Source of the DNA: an uncultured Clostridia bacterium
Lineage (GTDB): Bacteria; Bacillota; Clostridia; Oscillospirales; Ruminococcaceae
DNA length: 64,000 nt
Direction of reading: 5' to 3'
Assembly (NCBI GenBank): GCA_947631455.1
Contig: CANRLH010000001.1
Coordinates: 248,001 to 312,000 of the forward strand
Shown here: positions 27,801 to 36,906 of the stretch, piece after piece
Numbering within the stretch: position 1 is the first letter of the stretch
Layout: each line of letters starts with the position of its first letter
Position numbers and translations under genes: made by a program
Notes under the pieces: generated by a model
What the model was told of the DNA's origin: nothing
Databases searched by the model: none
Seen by the model: only the letters and a program-made list of their open reading frames with translations

Positions 27801-28926
27801 GGAAAACGGGATAACAGCACAGGTAGTTGATAAGATCCACGAAGGAGAAAACAACACCCTAAAGCTTATTGAAAGCGGAGAGATCCATTATGTTATCTCC
27901 ACCTCTTCAAAGGGAAGAATGCCTTCAAGGGACTCGGTCAAGATAAGAAGAAAAACAGTGGATAGAAACATTCCGTGCTTAACGTCTATTGATACGGCGA
28001 ACGCTATCGTTTCAAGCATTAAGAGCAAATACTCAGAGCAGTCTACTGAGCTTGTGGATATAAACGATATGAGAACGCAAAAGCAGAAGGTAAAGTTTTC
28101 AAAAATGCACGGCTGCGGAAACGATTACATTTACTTTAACTGCTTTAATCAGAGAATAGACAATCCTGAAGGCTTGTCTATACGTCTTTCTGACCGCCAC
28201 TTCGGAATCGGCGGCGACGGCGTGATACTTATATGCCGTTCAAAGGTAGCAGACGGAAAAATGAGAATGTTCAACCTCGACGGAAGCGAAGGAAAAATGT
28301 GCGGCAACGGAATAAGATGCGTCGCAAAGTTTATGAGAGACAACGGGCTTGTCGATAAGGATAAGTTTACTATCGAAACGCTTTCGGGAATTATCGGAGT
28401 TGAGCTTATGCGCCATTACGGAGAGGTCGTAGGCGCAAAGGTCGATATGGGAAAAGCTATACTTGATCCTAAGCAGATCCCCGTAAATCTTGAGGGAGAA
28501 AAGATCGTAAACCGCACCGTTAAGGTTTTAGATAAGGATTGGGATATAACCTGTGTTTCTATGGGCAATCCCCACTGCATTGCGTTTGTTAAAAATGTAG
28601 ATACCTTTGATCTTGAGAAGTACGGACCTGAATTTGAAAATAATCCTATGTTCCCTGAAAGAGTAAATGCAGAATTCATTCAGATAGTTGATAAGAATAC
28701 GCTCAAGATGAGAGTATGGGAAAGAGGCAGCGGTGAGACATGGGCTTGCGGAACAGGCGCGTGTGCAAGTGTTGTAGCTGCCTGTGAGAACGGCTTATGC
28801 AACAGAGACGAGGATATTACCGTAAAGCTTATCGGAGGGGATCTGACTGTTCGTTACACTTCAGACGGAGAGGTGTTCCTGACAGGAAATGCCGTAAACG
28901 TATTTGACGGTGAAGTTATTATCTGA
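24877..28926 (+). CDS. carB: Fusion of carbamoyl-phosphate synthase large subunit and diaminopimelate epimerase
   Basis: One uninterrupted 1349-codon frame. Residues 1 to about 1064 are a full CarB: two ATP-grasp halves, each starting with a dinucleotide-like strand (KRVLVIGSGPIVIGQAAEFD and KTVIVFGSGPIRIGQGIEFD), and an MGS-like allosteric domain (about 920-1050). Residues from about 1069 on are a full DapF with both catalytic cysteines, in EGKMCGNGIRCVAK and TWACGTGACASV. DapF turns LL- into meso-diaminopimelate for lysine and cell wall. The only candidate internal start is ATG at 28069, without a ribosome site. dapL follows 22 bases later. Confidence 0.93.
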   Translation: MPLNKDLKRVLVIGSGPIVIGQAAEFDYAGTQACRALKEEGLEVILINSNPATIMTDKAMADKIYIEPLTLETVKRIIKKERPDSLLSTLGGQTGLTLSMELAKEGFLDEYNVKLLGARPETIDKAEDRQMFKDTMESIGQPCIPSKVVNTVEDAVEFANEDGIGYPLIIRPAFTLGGTGGGIVNNETELRDITRNGLYLSPITQVLVEKCIAGWKEIEFEVMRDSKGNVITVCSMENFDPVGVHTGDSIVIAPTVTLADKEYQMLRSAALKIIDALEVEGGCNCQFALNPDSFEYAVIEVNPRVSRSSALASKATGYPIAKVAAKIAIGYTLDEIKNAVTGKTYACFEPALDYVVVKLPKWPFDKFVYAKRTLGTQMKATGEVMAIGTTFEQAIMKAVRGAEIGHDSLLSEPLMVLSDEEVKERLGNCNDERLFVVFENLRRGVSPEYIHDITKIDLWFLNKLLKIIDVEMELRAGVLTQELYLKAKKIGYLDKVIKKLSGCEIEKPKSASFKMVDTCAAEFAAQTPYFYSTFDDEDEAGKHIKALGSENKTVIVFGSGPIRIGQGIEFDYASVQCVWALKRQGFDVVIVNNNPETVSTDFDTADRLYFEPLTNEDVMNIINVEKPYGVVVAFGGQTAIKLTKHMAANGVNILGTPPDSIDAAEDRERFDELLELHGIKRPQGFTVMTTEEALEVANRLHYPVLMRPSYVLGGQNMIIAFNDDDIKEYMAIILAQEIENPILIDKYLSGPELEVDAICDGEDILIPGIMEHVERAGIHSGDSIAVYPAWNLPDEMVERIVECSKNLAVSLKTKGLVNIQYLIYHGELYVIEVNPRSSRTIPYISKVTGVPMVELATRAMLGEKLKSMGYGTGLYPHSPYMAVKVPVFSFEKLIDVDNHLGPEMKSTGEVLALANTLEEALYKGLIAAGYTLEKNGGVFITVRDSDKPEISEVAKKFADLGFKIYATRGTAKTLEENGITAQVVDKIHEGENNTLKLIESGEIHYVISTSSKGRMPSRDSVKIRRKTVDRNIPCLTSIDTANAIVSSIKSKYSEQSTELVDINDMRTQKQKVKFSKMHGCGNDYIYFNCFNQRIDNPEGLSIRLSDRHFGIGGDGVILICRSKVADGKMRMFNLDGSEGKMCGNGIRCVAKFMRDNGLVDKDKFTIETLSGIIGVELMRHYGEVVGAKVDMGKAILDPKQIPVNLEGEKIVNRTVKVLDKDWDITCVSMGNPHCIAFVKNVDTFDLEKYGPEFENNPMFPERVNAEFIQIVDKNTLKMRVWERGSGETWACGTGACASVVAACENGLCNRDEDITVKLIGGDLTVRYTSDGEVFLTGNAVNVFDGEVII

Positions 28927-28948
28927 CATATGAAAGGAAGCGTTAAAA

Positions 28949-30151
28949 ATGGCAACTATCAACGAAAATTACTTAAAGCTTGAAAAGAACTATCTCTTTA
29001 TAAATATTGCCAAAAAGGTGAATGAGTATAAAGAGGCTCATCCGGACGCCGACATTATCAGAATGGGTATCGGAGACGTGACTTTGCCTATTGCAAAGTG
29101 CGTGGTCGACGCTATGAAAAAGGGCGCCGATGAAATGGGAGTTAAGGAAACCTTTAGAGGCTATGAGGACAGCGGAACAGGATATGATTTTTTGAAGGAG
29201 GCTGTTTCCGGATATTATGAGAGCTTTGGTGTAACAGTAAAGCCTAGCGAGATAAGAATAAACGACGGCGCAAAGTCTGACTGCGGAAATATAGTTGACA
29301 TTTTCGGCGATGACAATATAGTTCTTATCACAGACCCCGCATATCCGGTTTATGTTGACACTAACCTTATGAGCGGAAGAAAGGTCATCTATGCCGATTC
29401 AAACGAAGAAAACGGCTTTGCGGCAATGCCTGATGAAAGCGTTCACGCAGACCTTATATATCTGTGTTCGCCTAACAATCCTACCGGCTCTGCGTACACA
29501 AAGGATCAGCTAAAGGTGTGGATAGACTACGCAATAAAGAACAACGCTATTATCATATACGACGCCGCATATGAGGCTTTTATAACTGATGAGGCAATAC
29601 CGAGGAGCATATTTGCTGTTGAGGGCGCAAGAAGGTGCGCAATAGAAATGTGCTCGCTTTCTAAAACTGCCGGTTTTACCGGAATGAGATGCGGATATAC
29701 GGTTATCCCCGATGAGCTTACTGTCACCGCAAGCGACGGCACAGTGGTTTCGATATCTCAGCTTTGGGGAAGGAGAGAGGGCTCAAAATTCAACGGAGTT
29801 TCCTATCCTGTTCAGTGTGCCGCTGCGGCAGTATTTACAAAAGAGGGATACGAGCAGACCAGAGAGAACATAAAGTATTATCAGGAAAATGCAAAGGTAA
29901 TTGCCGCAGCTATGGACGAAATGGGAATAAAGTACACGGGCGGAAAGAACTCACCGTATATCTGGCTCAAGTGTCCGAACGGAATGAAGAGCTGGGATTT
30001 CTTTGACAAGCTTCTTACCGAGGCAAATGTTGTCGGAACTCCCGGCGCGGGCTTTGGCAAAAACGGCGAGGGCTGGTTCAGACTAACGGCGTTTGGCGAC
30101 AGCGAAAGAACAAAGGAAGCGTGTGAGAGAATTAAAAAGCTTAAGTTTTAG
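28949..30151 (+). CDS. dapL: LL-diaminopimelate aminotransferase
   Basis: PLP enzyme converting tetrahydrodipicolinate straight to LL-diaminopimelate, bypassing the succinyl or acetyl intermediates. The 400 residues match class I/II aminotransferases with DapL-specific features: the N-terminal NENYLKLEKNYLF, MGIGDVTLPI, RGYEDSGTGYDFL, CSPNNPTG and the PLP lysine in SLSKTAGFTGMRCGY. It takes the product to the DapF half of the protein encoded upstream, so the two steps are co-expressed. AAAGGAAG precedes the ATG. Confidence 0.95.
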   Translation: MATINENYLKLEKNYLFINIAKKVNEYKEAHPDADIIRMGIGDVTLPIAKCVVDAMKKGADEMGVKETFRGYEDSGTGYDFLKEAVSGYYESFGVTVKPSEIRINDGAKSDCGNIVDIFGDDNIVLITDPAYPVYVDTNLMSGRKVIYADSNEENGFAAMPDESVHADLIYLCSPNNPTGSAYTKDQLKVWIDYAIKNNAIIIYDAAYEAFITDEAIPRSIFAVEGARRCAIEMCSLSKTAGFTGMRCGYTVIPDELTVTASDGTVVSISQLWGRREGSKFNGVSYPVQCAAAAVFTKEGYEQTRENIKYYQENAKVIAAAMDEMGIKYTGGKNSPYIWLKCPNGMKSWDFFDKLLTEANVVGTPGAGFGKNGEGWFRLTAFGDSERTKEACERIKKLKF

Positions 30152-30192
30152 CAAGTCCAATAAGATGAATCAGAATTCGGAGTGAGAGCCAT

Positions 30193-30516
30193 ATGATAGG
30201 TGACATTGTTACAGTTACTGTCGACAGACCTTTAGGCAGTTATCACCCGGAGTATAAGGATATGTATTATCCGATAAACTACGGTTATGTTGAAAACATT
30301 ATTGCGCCGGACGGAGAAGAACAAGACGCATATGTGTTGGGCGTAAATGAAGCAGTTGAAAAATTCACGGGAAAAATTATTGCTGTGATCCACAGGTTCG
30401 ATGATGTTGAAGAGAAATGGGTAGTGTGTCCCGAAAATATATCTTTTAGCAAGGATGAAATTTTAAAACAAGTTGAGTTTCAAGAAAAGTACTATCAATC
30501 TGAAATTATAATGTAA
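30193..30516 (+). CDS. Small inorganic pyrophosphatase-like protein
   Basis: At 107 residues this is far shorter than the 165-180 of a family I pyrophosphatase, but the core is recognisable: VTVDRPLGS, YYPINYGYVENIIAPDGEEQDAYVLGV (compare the YPVNYGYIP...DGDPLDVLV of the enzyme) and a C-terminal HRFDDVEEKW that could hold the later Asp/Lys residues. Of the usual Asp triplet the middle one is Glu. It may hydrolyse pyrophosphate or another phosphoanhydride; activity is uncertain. GGAGTGAG precedes the ATG and it closes the carA operon before a terminator. Confidence 0.7.
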   Translation: MIGDIVTVTVDRPLGSYHPEYKDMYYPINYGYVENIIAPDGEEQDAYVLGVNEAVEKFTGKIIAVIHRFDDVEEKWVVCPENISFSKDEILKQVEFQEKYYQSEIIM

Positions 30517-30564
30517 TTTATAGTTTAAAAGAAAATACTTTTACACAATAGTGCTAAAACAAAT

Positions 30565-30601
30565 AACCGCCGCCGAGGAAATTTTCCTCAGCGGCGGTTT
30601 T
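30565..30601. terminator. Strong bidirectional terminator
   Basis: AACCGCCGCCGAGGAAA pairs with TTTCCTCAGCGGCGGTT with one mismatch, with T residues on the plus side and A residues opposite. It separates convergent operons. Confidence 0.9.
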
Positions 30602-30611
30602 GTGTATTTAG

Positions 30612-31298
30612 TCAAATAATGCTTTTGTCAAAAAACAAAGAGATGAATGCAGCAAGCAAAAACAAAACTGAAAACAAAGCGGCTTTAAATCCCAAAAAGT
30701 GCGTTATCACAGTTCCTATAACAGCGCCAAGGATAAAGACCGATATTATACCGAAGTAAAAAATCGCTTTGTTGCGATAGGTCTTGTCCTTGGTTTCAAA
30801 ATAAAGGTACAGGCTTTCAGAGCCGCTTCTTAAGTTCCCCGTACACATGGTAGATGCAAACGACTGTCCTCTGAGACGGTTAAACGCTTCGTATTGTAAC
30901 GCGCTCACCAGTGATATAAGCACTATTGCAGCAGCATTTGTGTATTTTCCGTAGGGAATAAAACAAACAGCCGTCACTATAACGGATTCAAGTAAAACAA
31001 CTATCTGCCGCCAGAGTCTTCCGTGAGCGGAGAATTTTTTTCTAAGCCACAGCGCGGTAAAAACTCCGAGTATAAAAGTGATTATCGGTATGAGATACAA
31101 AAGCGCACGCAGGTAGTTTGTTTTTCCAAGATTTATGCTCATTAAAACAATATTTCCCGTCTGGGCATAAGCAAATACCTCGTCTCGCGTCAGATAGGTA
31201 TATGCGTCTATAAATCCGCCCGAGAACGCTAAAAGCATACCTATAAAGTATGAGTGCGCCATTTCCGTTTCGTGAGACCTTGAAAATTTAATAGCCAT
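30612..31298 (-). CDS. YoaK/DUF1275 family membrane protein
   Basis: A 228-residue protein with about six hydrophobic spans, of the YoaK (DUF1275) family of unknown function. Hallmarks are GGFIDAYTYL, the AYAQTGNIVLMSINLG motif and the QSFASTMCTGNLRS motif near the fifth span. I place the start at the ATG at 31298, after GGAG; it overlaps the stop of the upstream transporter gene (ATGA), which indicates translational coupling. Third gene of the degV operon. Confidence 0.82.
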   Translation of the reverse strand: MAIKFSRSHETEMAHSYFIGMLLAFSGGFIDAYTYLTRDEVFAYAQTGNIVLMSINLGKTNYLRALLYLIPIITFILGVFTALWLRKKFSAHGRLWRQIVVLLESVIVTAVCFIPYGKYTNAAAIVLISLVSALQYEAFNRLRGQSFASTMCTGNLRSGSESLYLYFETKDKTYRNKAIFYFGIISVFILGAVIGTVITHFLGFKAALFSVLFLLAAFISLFFDKSII

Positions 31299-31942
31299 CA
31301 CTCCTGTGTCTTGTTTCCGCAAAGCTTCAAAAGTACGGGAATAATAAACGAACCGACAGAGTTTCCGAGCGTCATAACCACAAGGTACAAAAGTGTTTTT
31401 AAGCTGAATGAATAGGATATCCAGAAGTAAAACATATTCGCGACACAGTGTTCAAAGGAGCACAGGATAAACACCACCACGCATATAAAAGTAGCTATGT
31501 ATTTTTGTCCGGAGTTTTCACCGTATTTAAAGTTATATGCCGCTATGTACATAAGCATTCCGCAGAAAACCGCGAGAATGAAGATTGAAAGAAGATCATC
31601 ATTAAGCTTTATCTCGCACATTTTCTGAGCTGTTTTTGAAAGTGCCTCAGAAACTCTTGTAAACCTCAGCCCCAGCCCTACAAGGCCTGTTCCAATGATG
31701 TTTCCTATCCAGATAAGAACTAAGTCGGCGGAAAATTTAAGCTTGTTTTTCTCATTTATCAGAAAACCGACCTTACCGGTGTAAAGGTTAAATCCGAATG
31801 AAAATATGCAAAACAGTCCTATCGCGAACAAAAGCGAGCCGATGTATCGGTTGTCTACCGATAAATACAGAGCGCCGCCGGTTCCTATCATAATTCCTGC
31901 AAGAATAGCTTTGATTATAACTTCTTTTATGTGTGATATCAT
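31298..31942 (-). CDS. Formate/nitrite transporter (FNT) family protein
   Basis: A 214-residue six-span membrane protein of the FocA/NirC family, which conducts formate, nitrite, hydrosulfide or similar small anions. The repeat-type motifs are visible: AGIMIGTGGALYLS early and GNSVGSFIIPVL at the end, with NLYTGKVGF and FEHCVANMFYF (the family His in the second half). The ATG at 31942 follows GGAGGG, 24 bases after the degV stop. The substrate cannot be told from sequence alone. Confidence 0.82.
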   Translation of the reverse strand: MISHIKEVIIKAILAGIMIGTGGALYLSVDNRYIGSLLFAIGLFCIFSFGFNLYTGKVGFLINEKNKLKFSADLVLIWIGNIIGTGLVGLGLRFTRVSEALSKTAQKMCEIKLNDDLLSIFILAVFCGMLMYIAAYNFKYGENSGQKYIATFICVVVFILCSFEHCVANMFYFWISYSFSLKTLLYLVVMTLGNSVGSFIIPVLLKLCGNKTQE

Positions 31943-31965
31943 TTCTTTACCCTCCGATGTTATTT

Positions 31966-32823
31966 TCAGCTTTTGGTCATAAAAAGAACTCCCAGTGTGT
32001 CCGGGCCGCAGTGACATGAAATAGTGCAGCTTGCTTTGGTGACATAGATGTTTTTAAATGACGTGTTTTCCAAAAGATACTTTTTCACAGCGTTTATATA
32101 ATCGCTGCTTGTTCCTGAATGAGTTATGAAGACTGTTTCATCATCATAGTCTGGGTATTTTGCGATCACGTCCTCTGCATAGCTTAACAATACTTTGTCA
32201 AATTTACCGCGGTATTTTTTCCCTACGCTCATCCTTCCGCCGTCACGGTTATCCACTGTTATGGACGGCTTTATTCCCAGAAGATTTGCGCCGAACGCCG
32301 CAACTGCGGAGCATCTTCCGCCTGCTCTCATAAATTCAAGCGTGTTTAAAACAAAGCTTGCGTGAGAATACGGTGTAAGTGTTTTGAGTTTATCTGATAT
32401 TTCTTTTGCAGAAAGTCCTTCGTTTGCCATTTTGCAAGCTTTAAGCACCAAAAGTCCCGTGCCGGTTGAAAGGTTTTGAGAGTCGACCGGATAAACCCCG
32501 TCAAGCTCACCTGCTGCTATAAGCGCGTTTTGGTGAGATGCAGACAGCGCCGAGCCTAGGTTTATGTGAACCACCTCACATCCCTCGTCGGTAAACTGTT
32601 TGAAATATTCAATGTATTCGCCCGCGTTGATCGCGCTCGTTTTCGGAAGAGCTTTGCGCTCACGATAAGCGGCATACAGATCGTCAGGGGTAATAGTTAC
32701 ATTATCAAGATAATCCTTGCCCTCTGAGTTTATGTGATATGGAAAGTAATGAATTCCCCATTTTTCCTTGAGCTCATTGCCAAGATCACAAGTGCTGTCA
32801 GCTGAAATAACAACTTTTTTCAT
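31966..32823 (-). CDS. DegV family fatty-acid-binding protein
   Basis: A 285-residue DegV protein. Members bind a fatty acid and in some Firmicutes present it to the FakA kinase (FakB role); no fakA is seen here. Recognisable parts are VVISADSTCDLG at the N-terminus, LPKTSAINAGEY, VVHINLGSALSASHQNA, the DSQNLSTGTGLLV loop, GGRCS and SCTISCHCGPDTLGV near the end. First gene of the operon with FNT and YoaK-like genes. The message has its own promoter and a hairpin in its leader. Confidence 0.9.
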   Translation of the reverse strand: MKKVVISADSTCDLGNELKEKWGIHYFPYHINSEGKDYLDNVTITPDDLYAAYRERKALPKTSAINAGEYIEYFKQFTDEGCEVVHINLGSALSASHQNALIAAGELDGVYPVDSQNLSTGTGLLVLKACKMANEGLSAKEISDKLKTLTPYSHASFVLNTLEFMRAGGRCSAVAAFGANLLGIKPSITVDNRDGGRMSVGKKYRGKFDKVLLSYAEDVIAKYPDYDDETVFITHSGTSSDYINAVKKYLLENTSFKNIYVTKASCTISCHCGPDTLGVLFMTKS

Positions 32824-32840
32824 ATTCCTCTCCGTTTCTT

Positions 32841-32866
32841 TTGATAAGGAGTATGTTCCTTATCAA
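32841..32866 (-). repeat. Perfect inverted repeat in the degV leader
   Basis: TTGATAAGGA, six bases, TCCTTATCAA: ten exact pairs, lying between the degV promoter and its ribosome site. It could act as an operator or as a 5' stabilising hairpin; no T run follows. Confidence 0.6.
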
Positions 32867-32925
32867 GAATTTTTGCATATGATTCCATATATCTTCATGA
32901 GATATGTAAAAAACTTCATACCTAT

Positions 32926-32954
32926 ATTTTAGTATTTATATATCTTCTTGTCAA
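32926..32954 (-). promoter_or_regulatory. Sigma-A promoter of the degV operon
   Basis: On the minus strand TTGACA (32949-32954), 17 bases, TAAAAT (32926-32931). Confidence 0.78.
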
Positions 32955-32963
32955 TAGAAAAAT

Positions 32964-33001
32964 AAAAACATCCCAGCGCACTGAAACGCTCGGATGTTTT
33001 T
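32964..33001. terminator. Terminator-like hairpin between divergent degV and polymerase genes
   Basis: AAAAACATCC-C-AGCG pairs with CGCT-C-GGATGTTTTT (one C-C mismatch). T runs follow on both strands. It lies between two divergent promoters, an odd place for a terminator. The rest of the 379-base gap holds the two promoters and LexA-like boxes listed separately. Confidence 0.6.
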
Positions 33002-33135
33002 ACTAAGAAGGAGTTTTTTATGAGAATTTAAGTTGTTTTTTATTTTATGATTTGATTTTAATTTATTTAGGTGAGAATATCATATATATTTGTTGATAAT
33101 TGCGTGAAAAACGCAGAAAAAATTTTTTATAAACT

Positions 33136-33200
33136 CAAACAAATGTTCTTGACAAACGCTTGTTCTTATGGTATCATTATAAATAGAGAACAGATGTTTT
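33136..33200 (+). promoter_or_regulatory. Three LexA-like (SOS) boxes around the polymerase promoter
   Basis: CAAACAAATGTTCT (33136-33149), CAAACGCTTGTTCT (33153-33166) and AGAACAGATGTTTT (33187-33200) match the Gram-positive LexA/DinR consensus CGAACRNRYGTTYG at 12, 11 and 12 of 14 positions. They flank and overlap the promoter. Confidence 0.65.
33149..33177 (+). promoter_or_regulatory. Sigma-A promoter of the Y-family polymerase gene
   Basis: TTGACA (33149-33154), 17 bases, TATCAT (33172-33177), interleaved with the LexA-like boxes. Confidence 0.75.
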
Positions 33201-33217
33201 AAATGGATGGTGAAAAA

Positions 33218-34495
33218 ATGAAAAGCATATTTGAAGAAAGAGTTATACTTCACGCAGACATAAATAACTGCTATGCTTCAATTGAATGCAGAATGAACCC
33301 GTCGCTTAGAGAAAAGGCGGTTGCAGTTGCGGGAAGCATAGAGGATCGTCACGGAATAATACTTGCAAAAAACGAAAAGGCAAAGGCAATGGGCGTTAAA
33401 ACCGGAGAGGCGATATGGGAGGCGCGTATCAAATGTCCCGATCTGGTACTGTGCAAGCCGCACTATGATCTGTACCTTAAGTTTTCAAAGGCGGCAAGAA
33501 AAATTTACAGTGATTACACCGACAGGATCGAGCCGTTCGGTCTTGATGAAGCGTGGCTTGACATAACGGGGCTTTTCAGAAACGGAAGTCAGGCAAGCGG
33601 AGAGGAAATAGCGCATGAGATCAGAAATCGTGTGAAAAAAGAGCTTGGGATCACCGTTTCCATCGGTGTAAGCTTTAACAAGATTTTTGCAAAGCTCGGC
33701 TCAGATTTAAAAAAGCCCGATGCCGTTACGGTCATATCCAGAGAAAATTTCCGCGAAAAGATATGGGGCCTTAACGCAGATGAGCTTATATATATCGGAA
33801 GGCACACACGTGAGCGGCTTAAAAATCGGGGAGTAATAACGATAGGTGATCTGGCGCGCGCGGATGATAAAATGCTTGCCTGTGCTTTGGGAATAAACGG
33901 ACTTAAGCTTAAGCGCTTTGCTTTGGGTGAAGACAGAAGCCCGGTCGCGTTCGACGGTGAAAAATCCGCAGTAAAGTCGGTGAGCAATTCCACTACTTCC
34001 CATAGAGATCTTTGCAACGATGCCGATGTAAAGGTGGTTTTGTATGCGCTTGCGGAAAGCGTTGCTATGCGGCTTCGCGATATGAAGGTAAAGGCTCAGG
34101 TGATCACGGTGAGCGTGAGAAGCAAGACGTTGTATACCTATTCACGGCAGCGGCACACGCATTTCCCTACAAACGACGCAAAGGATATAGCAAAAACCGC
34201 CTTTGAGCTTTATAAGGAATCGTTTTTAAAAAGCGGCGGACAGCCGATAAGAAGCATAGGAATACACGCAGGGGAACTCACAGGAGAAGACTCCTGCGAG
34301 CAGCTGACCCTGTTTGAAAGCATAGAAAATAGCATTAAGAAAAAAAGCCTTAACGCGGCGGTGGATAACTTGAGAAAAAGATACGGGTATCTTTGTGTTA
34401 CAAGAGGAATAATTTTAAGCGACGATGATTTTAAAAGCTTTTCGACAAGAATTCAAAACGAAGTTCATCCCGTGGGTTTTATGAAATCGGTGTGA
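33218..34495 (+). CDS. dinB: Y-family DNA polymerase (DinB/UmuC-like)
   Basis: Error-prone translesion polymerase, about 425 residues. The palm motifs are ILHADINNCYASIE (first metal Asp) and PFGLDEAWLDITG (catalytic Asp-Glu); VSIGVSFNKIFAKLGSDLKKP is the family block that follows, then helix-hairpin-helix and little-finger domains. I prefer the ATG at 33218, spaced after GGATGGTG; an in-frame ATG at 33203 has no ribosome site. The promoter carries LexA-like boxes, so SOS induction is likely. No beta-clamp motif could be named with certainty, though ...QLTLFES near the C-terminus fits one. Confidence 0.9.
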   Translation: MKSIFEERVILHADINNCYASIECRMNPSLREKAVAVAGSIEDRHGIILAKNEKAKAMGVKTGEAIWEARIKCPDLVLCKPHYDLYLKFSKAARKIYSDYTDRIEPFGLDEAWLDITGLFRNGSQASGEEIAHEIRNRVKKELGITVSIGVSFNKIFAKLGSDLKKPDAVTVISRENFREKIWGLNADELIYIGRHTRERLKNRGVITIGDLARADDKMLACALGINGLKLKRFALGEDRSPVAFDGEKSAVKSVSNSTTSHRDLCNDADVKVVLYALAESVAMRLRDMKVKAQVITVSVRSKTLYTYSRQRHTHFPTNDAKDIAKTAFELYKESFLKSGGQPIRSIGIHAGELTGEDSCEQLTLFESIENSIKKKSLNAAVDNLRKRYGYLCVTRGIILSDDDFKSFSTRIQNEVHPVGFMKSV

Positions 34496-34512
34496 AAATT
34501 TTGTGAAATTAG

Positions 34513-34552
34513 TTGACTTTATAAAATGTTCCTTTATAATAATGTTAAAGGA
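34513..34552 (+). promoter_or_regulatory. Promoter and likely operator of the MarR gene
   Basis: TTGACT (34513-34518), 16 bases, TATAAT (34535-34540). An exact inverted repeat TCCTTTA, nine bases, TAAAGGA (34530-34552) covers the -10 box, as expected for an autoregulated MarR gene. Confidence 0.6.
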
Positions 34553-34584
34553 TAGAGACGTTATTTTAGAAAGGAGCATTTTAT

Positions 34585-35019
34585 ATGCCGAAAAAAGAAA
34601 AAACAAAGCTCACGGCTAAAATCAACGACGTTTCAAAGCTCTTTAACGACGAGCTTAATAAAAAGTGTGCAGGGATAGATATATCTCCGGCGACAAGAAG
34701 AATATTGTTTTATTTGTCCGGCAAGGATCAGGTGAATCAGCTTTATATAGTCAGGCAGACACGGCTTAAAGCGCCTACAATTTCGGTGTCTCTGAGCAGA
34801 CTTGAGAAAAAAGGAATAATCTCAAGAAGAACCAGTGATACAGATATGAGAAATATGGAGGTTTCGCTTACCGAAAAGGGAGAAGAGATCGACAAAAAGA
34901 TAAGGTCGTTTTCCGACAGTATCGATAAGCGTATGATGAAGGGGATTACCGAGGAGGAAATTGAAACCTGTTTAAAGGTGCTTAAAAAGCTTCAAAACAA
35001 CATGAAGGAAGGCAAATAA
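34585..35019 (+). CDS. MarR family transcriptional regulator
   Basis: A 144-residue winged-helix regulator. The recognition region is QLYIVRQTRLKAPTISVSLSRLEKKGIISR, with the wing RRTSDTDMRNMEVSLTEKGEE, the typical MarR layout, between N- and C-terminal dimer helices. AGAAAGGAGC precedes the ATG. It is monocistronic with its own terminator, and there is no obvious neighbouring target. The inverted repeat over its promoter suggests autoregulation; the ligand is unknown. Confidence 0.88.
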   Translation: MPKKEKTKLTAKINDVSKLFNDELNKKCAGIDISPATRRILFYLSGKDQVNQLYIVRQTRLKAPTISVSLSRLEKKGIISRRTSDTDMRNMEVSLTEKGEEIDKKIRSFSDSIDKRMMKGITEEEIETCLKVLKKLQNNMKEGK

Positions 35020-35025
35020 AACCTG

Positions 35026-35056
35026 AGCCGTGCTGATTTAAAAACCAACACGGCTT
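35026..35056 (+). terminator. Terminator of the MarR gene
   Basis: AGCCGTG and CACGGCT close a hairpin followed by TTTATT. Confidence 0.75.
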
Positions 35057-35118
35057 TTATTATAAACACAAACATTCCGAAAAAGTTTTAAAAATTGACA
35101 AACAATCCTTTTTTGCTA

Positions 35119-35147
35119 TTGCAATTTAATTAGTTTTTTGGTAAAAT
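35119..35147 (+). promoter_or_regulatory. Promoter of pyrG
   Basis: TTGCAA (35119-35124), 17 bases, TAAAAT (35142-35147). The short leader shows no terminator, so CTP-sensing attenuation as in Bacillus pyrG is not evident. Confidence 0.65.
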
Positions 35148-35166
35148 AAATTTAATGTTATTTTAA

Positions 35167-36789
<1,623 letters not shown>

Positions 36790-36820
36790 TATAGCTATTT
36801 TATAATTGTCAATGACCGAT

Positions 36821-36855
36821 AAACCCCGTCGCCTGATATGACGACGGGGTTTTTG
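36821..36855 (+). terminator. Terminator of pyrG
   Basis: AAACCCCGTCG and CGACGGGGTTT form a perfect stem followed by more T residues. Confidence 0.9.
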
Positions 36856-36906
36856 TATTTAATAAGCCTTTATGTTTTAAGAGACGTACATCTTTTTTGA
36901 TTTTGG

